From Candidatus Ferrigenium bremense (GTDB lineage Bacteria > Pseudomonadota > Gammaproteobacteria > Burkholderiales > Gallionellaceae), in assembly GCA_019449635.1 (NCBI GenBank), contig JAGRPI010000029.1, positions 1-62,258 of the forward strand: a stretch of DNA of 62,258 bases, written 5' to 3'. Numbering within the stretch: position 1 is the first letter of the stretch; the number at the start of each line of letters is the position of its first letter. Below, piece by piece: positions 56,208 through 62,258 of the stretch. The notes below the pieces were generated by a model. That model had not been told where the DNA came from. It searched no databases and saw nothing but the letters and a program-made list of their open reading frames with translations. Made by a program: the position numbers and the translations under genes.

Positions 56208-56372
56208 GAGCGGATTGTACGGCAAGCCAAGCCGGTGCATGAGGCATGGCTAGGCCTTTCGGCCTATTGTTAATGCGGGGGTTTGTTGGTAGTGTGCCCC
56301 AAATGTATTTGGAGCCCCCGTGTTACTTGGGCGGGGGTGCAATCTTTGGAAGATATTAACTGGAGAACTGTT

Positions 56373-57449
56373 ATGTGTAACGCTCTTAAGGTGGCTTTAT
56401 TTATATTGACCATGATAATGGCGCCTGTTGTTGATGCAGAAATCATAGTCAGGTCTATAGCCTCCCCAGAAGAAGTTATTAATGACTATGCTGTTCCTCC
56501 AGGTCAGTACATGGTTATTGCTCTTCCAGGCAGTGGAGGTCCAAAGACTGGTTATAGGATAAATATCAGTTCCAATAATACGATTTATAAGGATATAACC
56601 GCATTTCTGGTAGATGCTGCCAATTTAAATTTGTTTAAATCAGGACAACAATTTCAAGGTATTGGATTTCAGAAAAAAGTCGCTCCATTCACAATATCTG
56701 AGGAAACCAAAACTCTTGGTCAATATTATTTGATTCTTGATAACAGCTATGCTCGGTTGATCCAAAAGAAACTCAGAGTATCCATTAAGGCAGCAATTCA
56801 AATGGATCCTGGCGCACAACAGGCAATGAAGGCTAGTATGGAAAGTTTGTATGCCACCCTTAAAAAAGGATTGGTTTTCCCAGATTTCAATATCTACATT
56901 GAACCTTGCGGTCAAACAAATGCATTCTCAGAATCCTTTGGAAATGGCGCCATCCACATTTGTACTGAGATAATTGATTACTTCCACAAGACAAATAATA
57001 AAGGTGCATTTGTTTTTATTCTTTTCCATGAATTAGGTCATTCAGTTCTAGGCCTTTGGGGTGTACCCGGAAATAACAACGAGGACCTCGCTGATGAGTT
57101 TGCGACTTATTTGATGATGCAAAGCGATTCATCTATCAGGATGCTAGAGCAGTCTTTAGATTTTTGGAGAAACAGAGACTCCATGAGTGAAGCAATAAAT
57201 ATGGTCATTAAAGGAGATCGCCATTCATTATCTATTCAACGAGTCAGAAATATTCAAGAGAACATGAAAAGAGGGGATGAATTTATTAAACGGTGGAATC
57301 GTGCGATATATCCTCATATGACTCCCGAAGCATTAGGTGAAATCATTAGCAATCCAAAACCATCTTCAGACGTTGTGTTTGCAAAGCAGGTTCTTAAAGA
57401 AAGAGGCAAGGCTTCTCCCAATTTGACTACTACAGAAGAAAGAAAATAA
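56373..57449 (+). CDS. DUF4344-like putative zinc metallopeptidase, AT-rich
   Basis: A 358-aa product with signal peptide at about 1-22 (ALFILTMIMAPVVDA). The zinc motif FHELGHSVLG (HExxH) is followed by EDLADEFATYLMM, a plausible third-ligand region, as in DUF4344 putative metallopeptidases. The gene is clearly AT-richer and uses different codons than its neighbours, pointing to recent transfer. GGAG lies 9 nt before ATG 56373. It is followed after 2 nt by a small membrane-protein gene, so the pair is one unit. The target of the protease is unknown. Confidence 0.78.
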   Translation: MCNALKVALFILTMIMAPVVDAEIIVRSIASPEEVINDYAVPPGQYMVIALPGSGGPKTGYRINISSNNTIYKDITAFLVDAANLNLFKSGQQFQGIGFQKKVAPFTISEETKTLGQYYLILDNSYARLIQKKLRVSIKAAIQMDPGAQQAMKASMESLYATLKKGLVFPDFNIYIEPCGQTNAFSESFGNGAIHICTEIIDYFHKTNNKGAFVFILFHELGHSVLGLWGVPGNNNEDLADEFATYLMMQSDSSIRMLEQSLDFWRNRDSMSEAINMVIKGDRHSLSIQRVRNIQENMKRGDEFIKRWNRAIYPHMTPEALGEIISNPKPSSDVVFAKQVLKERGKASPNLTTTEERK

Positions 57450-57451
57450 TC

Positions 57452-57715
57452 ATGGCAAGAAAAGAAATTACATACGATGCTGGAATTATCCAAGAGTTTG
57501 CTACGCGCCTATACAGGCAAGCTGCCTCCATCATCATTACATCCACGTTCTTTGGGTTTCTTGTCGGTGCTGCCGTTGCAGGCGGTGGTGCTATCGCTGT
57601 TCAAGCACGTGAGTCTATGAGTATGGCTGCAATCATTGGAGCGATTATCGGGGCGTTGTGGGGGTACTCACGGGGCAGAGAGCGAGCATTTAAGCTAAAA
57701 CTGGATGCAAGCTAA
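57452..57715 (+). CDS. Small two-TM protein paired with the DUF4344-like gene
   Basis: An 87-aa product. A soluble start MARKEITYDAGIIQEFATRL precedes two glycine/alanine-rich helices (about 26-48 and 57-73, the second with AAIIGAIIGALWGYSRG), resembling glycine-zipper membrane proteins. The family is not recognised. It starts 2 nt after the metallopeptidase stop and shares its AT-rich composition in part. Confidence 0.62.
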   Translation: MARKEITYDAGIIQEFATRLYRQAASIIITSTFFGFLVGAAVAGGGAIAVQARESMSMAAIIGAIIGALWGYSRGRERAFKLKLDAS

Positions 57716-57850
57716 AGGGGTCAGGTTCGAATTAAAAACTCCCCCTCCATCACCCCCCTCCCACGCCAAAAAACACCCCACCTGACTGGAACAGCTTGAT
57801 AGCCGTTCCAAACGCCACTACCATGCGCGGCTTGTTTCGGAAGGTTTGAC

Positions 57851-58284
<434 letters not shown>

Positions 58285-58285
<1 letters not shown>

Positions 58286-58803
58286 TGGGCCGCAACCTCG
58301 CAAGTCTGGCGGCGGGCCTGCTGTTCGGCTTCGGCCTCGCGCTGTCCGGCATGACGCACCCGCAGAAGGTGCTGGGCTTCCTCGACGTGGCCGGGCCGTG
58401 GGACGCCAGCCTGCTGTTCGTGCTGGGCGGCGCGGTGGGCGTCACGCTGGTCAGCTTCCGCTTCATCCTGCGGCTGGGCAAGCCCATGCTCGCGGAGCGC
58501 TTCATCATCACCAAAGAGACGCACATCGACCGCCCGAGGATCCTCGGCGCGATCCTGTTCGGCATCGGCTGGGGCATCAGCGGCTATTGCCCGGGCCCGG
58601 CCATCGCCCTGCTCGCCTCGCCGAACTGGGAGCTGCTGGCCTTCCTGCCCGCCGCGATCCTGGGCGCGGTCGCCGAGAAATATTTCGAGCTGCGCTCGCA
58701 GAAGAAGCAGGCCATGCAGGCACGGGCCGCGCAGCCGCAGCAACCGGCCGCGCAAGAGAACAAGCCTGAAAGCGAGAGCCCTTCGGAAGGCTCGTGCGGT
58801 TAA
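58285..58803 (+). CDS. YeeE/YedE family (DUF6691) membrane protein, half 2
   Basis: A 172-aa product. TM helices include LASLAAGLLFGFGLALSGMT and ILFGIGWGISGYCPGPAIAL, the latter with the family cysteine motif GYCPGPA. A Gln/Ala-rich soluble tail ends in SCG. It is coupled to the first half at 57851. An open extension upstream is a shadow of that gene. Together the pair resembles split TsuA-type transporters. Confidence 0.88.
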
Positions 58804-58810
58804 CAGGGTA

Positions 58811-58950
58811 TCAGGGAAACTCTGAATAAACTCCAACTGTGGTTCGATACATTTCCCGTTCGCCCTGAGTGCTGCGCGTAGCGCGGCGTATCGAAGGGTA
58901 CGAACGGGAAACACTCACCACGAACGGACTTATTCAGCGTTTCCTTGAGC
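58811..58950. repeat. Hairpin family repeat flanked by a second inverted pair
   Basis: gggaaactctgaataa (58816) and ttattcagcgtttccttg (58930) flank a cccgttcgccctgagtgctg hairpin of the 15459 family. There is no gene in 58804-59008. Confidence 0.7.
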
Positions 58951-59008
58951 TTATCCTGAACCATGCGTAAATAACGCCGTCTCTAACAACCGCTTTATAT
59001 ATTCAAAT

Positions 59009-60814
59009 TCAGACGTCGAACTGCAGGCTCGCGAGCCGCGCGTAAAGCCCGCCCTGCTTGCGCAGGTCGGCAGGCGTGCCGGTCTCGACGATGCGCCCTT
59101 CCTCCAGCACCACGATGCGCTGTGCCTTCTGCACGGTCGCCAAGCGGTGCGCGATGATGAGGGTGGTGCGCCCCTGCATCGCGGCGTTCAGCCCCTGCTG
59201 CACGAGGATCTCCGATTCCGCATCGAGCGCGCTGGTGGCCTCGTCGAGCAGCAGCAGCGGCGCGTCCTTGAGGATCGCGCGCGCGATGGCGATGCGCTGG
59301 CGCTGCCCGCCGGAGAGGCGGATGCCGCGTTCGCCGAGGAAGGTCTGGTAGCCTTCCGGCAGGCGGTCGATGAATTCGTCCACCAGCGCCGCCTTCGCGG
59401 CGGCGATGACTTCCGCGTCGCTCGCCGTCGGGCGGCCGTAGCGGATGTTCTCCAGCGCGTTGGCCGAGAAGATCACCGGCTCCTGCGGCACGATGGAGAT
59501 CCTGCCACGCAGGTCGCGCAATGAAATCTGGCGGATGTCCTGCCCGTTGAGGCGGATGCAGCCCTCCGTCACGTCGTAGAAGCGCAGCAGGAGCTGGAAC
59601 AGCGTGGTCTTGCCCGCGCCGGAAGGACCGACCAGCGCGACGGTCTCGCCGGGGGCGATGTCGAGCGTGACGTCGTGCAGCGCGGCCAGTTGCGGACGCG
59701 CCGGGTAGCGGAAGCTGACCCGCTCGAAGCGGAGCGCCGCCTGCCTCGGCTGCGGCAGCGGCTGCGGCACGGGGGGTTCGGCGATGGCGGATTCCGCATG
59801 CAGCAGTTCCAGCAGGCGCTCGGTCGCCCCCGCCGCGCGCATCACGTCGCCCCACACTTCCGCCATCGTGCCCACGCCGCCCGCCACCAGCACCGCATAG
59901 AGGATGAACGAGGCCAGTTGCCCGCCGGTCATGCTGCCCGCCTGCACCTGGTTCGCGCCGACCCACAGCACGAAGATGATGGTGCCCATCACCGCTGTGA
60001 TGACCACGACAGTCATCATCGAGCGCACGCGCGTGCGCCGGATCGCGCTGACGAAGCCCGCTTCCGCGCGTCCGGCGAAACGCCCGGTCTCCTGCGGCTC
60101 CTGCGTATAGGCCTGCACCGTCGGCACGGCGTTGAGTATCTCGCCAGCCAGCGCCGAGGCGTCGGCGATCTTGTCCTGCGATTCGCGCGACAGCTTCCTC
60201 ACCCTGCGGCCGATAGCGAAGATCGGCAGCATCAGCAACGCCATCAGGCCGACGTTCAGGGAGAACAGGTAGAAGCTGGTGACCGCGAGCATGACCATGC
60301 CGCCGATGAACTGGAACAGGCTGCGCAGGCCCATCGAAATGGCGCTGCCGACCACGGTCTGGATCAGCGTGGTGTCGCCCGTCAGCCGCGACAGCACTTC
60401 GCCGGTCTGCAGGGTCTCGAAGAATTGCGGCGACTGCACCAGCATGCGCGCATACACCGCGCTGCGCAGATCCGCCGTGACCCGCTCGCCGACCCACGAC
60501 ACGGTGTAATAGCGCGCCGCCACGGTCACCGCCCACAGGCTCGCCAGCCCGAACAGCAGGACAAAATGGCTGTTCAGCCCCGATGTGCCGAACAGTCCGC
60601 TGCCGGTGGTTGCGCGCTGCCCGAAACCGAAATCGATCAGGTCGCGGAACGCCAGCGGCACCAGCAGCATGGTGGCGGAACCGAGGCACAGCAACGCGAA
60701 GGCCAGCGCGACCCGCCCGCGATACGGCCGCAGGAACGGCCACAGGTCGCGCAGCGGGGACAGGCGCCGGATGGCAGGCTGGGCAGGTTTCGGGGGGGAC
60801 ATGTGTGGTTTCAT
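59009..60814 (-). CDS. MsbA-like ABC exporter (TMD-NBD fusion)
   Basis: A 601-aa half-transporter. The N-terminal six-TM domain (about 20-325) is followed by an NBD with Walker A VGPSGAGKTTLFQLL, the Q loop, signature LSGGQRQRIAIARAIL, Walker B LLLLDEATSALD and the H loop AHRLATV. The ABC_6TM_exporter type with no dedicated partner suggests a homodimer exporting a lipid or drug. An in-frame ATG at 60802 (MSPPKPAQ) is a possible alternative start. The substrate is unknown. Confidence 0.9.
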   Translation of the reverse strand: MKPHMSPPKPAQPAIRRLSPLRDLWPFLRPYRGRVALAFALLCLGSATMLLVPLAFRDLIDFGFGQRATTGSGLFGTSGLNSHFVLLFGLASLWAVTVAARYYTVSWVGERVTADLRSAVYARMLVQSPQFFETLQTGEVLSRLTGDTTLIQTVVGSAISMGLRSLFQFIGGMVMLAVTSFYLFSLNVGLMALLMLPIFAIGRRVRKLSRESQDKIADASALAGEILNAVPTVQAYTQEPQETGRFAGRAEAGFVSAIRRTRVRSMMTVVVITAVMGTIIFVLWVGANQVQAGSMTGGQLASFILYAVLVAGGVGTMAEVWGDVMRAAGATERLLELLHAESAIAEPPVPQPLPQPRQAALRFERVSFRYPARPQLAALHDVTLDIAPGETVALVGPSGAGKTTLFQLLLRFYDVTEGCIRLNGQDIRQISLRDLRGRISIVPQEPVIFSANALENIRYGRPTASDAEVIAAAKAALVDEFIDRLPEGYQTFLGERGIRLSGGQRQRIAIARAILKDAPLLLLDEATSALDAESEILVQQGLNAAMQGRTTLIIAHRLATVQKAQRIVVLEEGRIVETGTPADLRKQGGLYARLASLQFDV

Positions 60815-60833
60815 CCGATCCTGAAAATCTCAG

Positions 60834-60958
60834 TTAGCCACAGATTTACACGGATAAGCACGGATGAAAAATCTCATTGCCAAGGGTTGGTACTTCACCC
60901 AAACGGTACGGAAAGAAAGCCTGTTCATCCGTGTCTATCCGTGTTCATCCGTGGCTCA
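60834..60958. repeat. MITE-like inverted repeat, copy 5
   Basis: gttagccacagatttacacg and gtgttcatccgtggctcaa are the arms. It lies between the CobD-like gene and the ABC exporter gene. Confidence 0.78.
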
Positions 60959-60977
60959 ATTGCATTTCCCGGGCGAA

Positions 60978-61949
60978 TCAGCCCAGCAGACTGGCCAGCG
61001 TCAGCAATAACAGCAGGATCAGCCAGAACACCACAGAGCGCCACACCAGTCCGACGGTGCTGCGCATGAAGTCGGCATCGGCATCGTCGCCGACGCCCAG
61101 TTCCGGCCGGTCGAACAGCAGGCCGCCTTGCGGAATCGGCATGCCGAGGCGCACGCCCAACGCCCCTGCGCCGCTGGCCAGCAGGATGCCTGCTTCTCGA
61201 TCCGGCCAGCTCGCCGCCTGGGTGCGCCAGCAATACACCGTGTCCTCGAAGTCGCCGACGATGGCGAAGGTCGCGGCGGTCAGGCGGATCGGCAGCCATT
61301 CCAGCACGTAGAACGCCTGGCGCGCGAAGCCGCCGAATTCTCCGCCGCCCCAATCCTCACCCAGCAGGATATCCGGTTCGGCGGCCGCATCCTCGTCGCC
61401 CCAGCGCTTGCGCAGGAACTGCCCGAGGCGGTACAGCAACGCGCCCGCCGCGCCGCCCAGGCCGACCGCGCTGAACAGCACGAACCACACGATCACGCCG
61501 AACACGTTGCGGTGCGAGGCGATCAGCGCCTCTTCGATGGTGACGCGCGCCACTTCTTCGGCATTCAGTTCGTGCGCAGGGATGCCGCGCCACGTGGTCA
61601 GCAGCCCGCGCGCCTCGTCCAGCCTGCCGTCGCGCAACGCCTGATGGATGTCGGTGAAATAGTGACTGAACTGGCGGAAGCCCATCGTGAGATACAGCAC
61701 CAGCACGTTGAACGCCCAGGCAAAGATCGGATGCACCTGGCACAGCAGCCAGTACAGCACCACCACGCCGGCCAGCAGCGGCAGCACCGCCAGCAGCCAG
61801 GCGATCTTGCCGTGCTTGTGCTGGCCGGCATTGAAGTGCTGCTGAAAGAAATCGACATAGCCGGACAGCCAGCCATGCAGGTGTTTACGGCCGGAGAGCG
61901 GCTGGAGCTGCTCCAGCAAAAGCGCGGCGATCAGGGCAAACAGGCTCAT
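60978..61949 (-). CDS. CobD/CbiB family membrane protein
   Basis: A 323-aa integral membrane protein. It starts MSLFALIAALLLEQLQPLSG, typical of the betaproteobacterial CobD/CbiB-related family that also resembles AmpE. Family blocks are ARGLLTTWRGIPAHELNAEE, EALIASHRNVFGVIVWFVLF and PIRLTAATFAIVGDFEDTVY. True CbiB attaches aminopropanol to cobyric acid. With no other cobalamin gene in the window, a cobamide role is only a family-level guess. Confidence 0.82.
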   Translation of the reverse strand: MSLFALIAALLLEQLQPLSGRKHLHGWLSGYVDFFQQHFNAGQHKHGKIAWLLAVLPLLAGVVVLYWLLCQVHPIFAWAFNVLVLYLTMGFRQFSHYFTDIHQALRDGRLDEARGLLTTWRGIPAHELNAEEVARVTIEEALIASHRNVFGVIVWFVLFSAVGLGGAAGALLYRLGQFLRKRWGDEDAAAEPDILLGEDWGGGEFGGFARQAFYVLEWLPIRLTAATFAIVGDFEDTVYCWRTQAASWPDREAGILLASGAGALGVRLGMPIPQGGLLFDRPELGVGDDADADFMRSTVGLVWRSVVFWLILLLLLTLASLLG

Positions 61950-62059
61950 GGTATCGGGGAATTATCAACGGTTCGCATGGTAGGAAGATAGCACACAAGC
62001 CGGAGCTGCTCTATAGACGCCGGAACCAACCTCTAATCCCCGATAGCGTATCAAGAAAC

Positions 62060-62100
62060 ACCGTTCGCCTTGAGCGTAGCGAAGCGGAGCCGAAGGGTAG
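62060..62100. repeat. 'gttcgccttgagcgtagcg' dispersed repeat
   Basis: ccgttcgccttgagcgtagc then gaagcggagccgaagggtag, of the same superfamily as 15459-15527. It lies between the CobD-like gene and the IS end. Confidence 0.65.
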
Positions 62101-62123
62101 TTTTTAAGCGTTAATTTACATCA

Positions 62124-62258
62124 GTAGTGTCCGGTTAAAAATCGAACAAATTTAGTTGGTTAACAAATTCTGTCTGATCTTGAAATAGCCCACCTCCCGC
62201 AAGAGCTTGAGATAGTTGGGTTTTCTCAAAAACAGACACCGATAAAATCTGCAGCAAA
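62124..62258 (-). mobile_element. End of an IS4-family insertion sequence, cut by window edge
   Basis: The end sequence tagtgtccggttaaaaatcg is followed inward by a transposase reading frame on the minus strand. The rest of the element is beyond the window. Confidence 0.8.
62135..62257 (-). CDS. IS4-family transposase, C-terminal fragment
   Basis: About 40 codons open to the window edge, ending at TAA 62135-62137. The product ends ...SVSVFEKTQLSQAL...FVNQLNLFDF; NQLNLFDF is a recognisable C-terminus of IS4-family (DUF4372-type) transposases. Whether the full gene is intact cannot be seen. Confidence 0.8.
   Translation of the reverse strand: MLQILSVSVFEKTQLSQALAGGGLFQDQTEFVNQLNLFDF

Overview
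The window is a GC-rich (by eye about 60 percent) chromosomal segment of a betaproteobacterium. Gene content and order (tsaB-rimI-udg, ispF-ispD, nadK-recN-bamE-dapB, hrcA-hemH, orn-M48 peptidase-pterin dehydratase-rsgA) fit the order Nitrosomonadales (Gallionellaceae or Nitrosomonadaceae-like). This placement is inferred from synteny and protein style, not from a marker gene. The chromosome is loaded with small palindromic and MITE-like repeats. Many touch start codons, stop codons or the interior of genes.

Layout. 1-2311: alanine racemase (3' end outside the window) divergent from a lysophospholipid transporter. 2464-11651: two very large membrane GGDEF-EAL proteins, one translationally coupled to a urea/amide-type periplasmic binding protein. 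11798-15380: a tandem repeat, then minus-strand udg, rimI, tsaB, ispF and ispD. 15554-19084: mfd, carrying an in-frame repeat insertion. 19083-19361: a small element with perfect 27-bp inverted ends.

19345-30205 is the most distinctive block, almost all minus strand. It holds two 47-residue membrane peptides, a CuA subunit II and a heme-copper subunit I that lacks the active-site tyrosine (NorSY / sNOR-like), heme O synthase and SCO/SenC. These are followed by a cytochrome b-[2Fe-2S]-FNR fusion, an unknown 175-residue protein, a second heme-copper-fold protein that has lost the CuB histidine pair, and a cytochrome b-2x[4Fe-4S]-MvhD fusion. I read this as a nitric-oxide or oxygen-linked respiratory module with two paralogous cytochrome b proteins wired to different soluble redox domains. 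The second half is the best candidate for an undescribed system.

30650-39501: dapB, a BamE-NTF2 fusion lipoprotein, recN, nadK, and an RND efflux pair whose pump gene carries another in-frame palindromic insertion. 39829-45526: a flavin-binding PPOX protein coupled to a radical SAM protein, then a thermostable-hemolysin-like protein coupled to an acyl-AMP ligase, an SDR and a TPR protein. 45620-49663: hrcA, hemH, a tautomerase, murI and a zinc-ribbon protein. 49749-54952: EAL/HDOD protein, orn, M48 peptidase, pterin dehydratase and rsgA (third in-frame insertion, repeat-derived start). 55230-61949: SrkA-like kinase, an AT-rich foreign-looking pair (DUF4344-like metallopeptidase plus membrane peptide), a YeeE/YedE pair, an MsbA-like ABC exporter and a CobD/CbiB-family protein. 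The right edge cuts into an IS4-family transposase.
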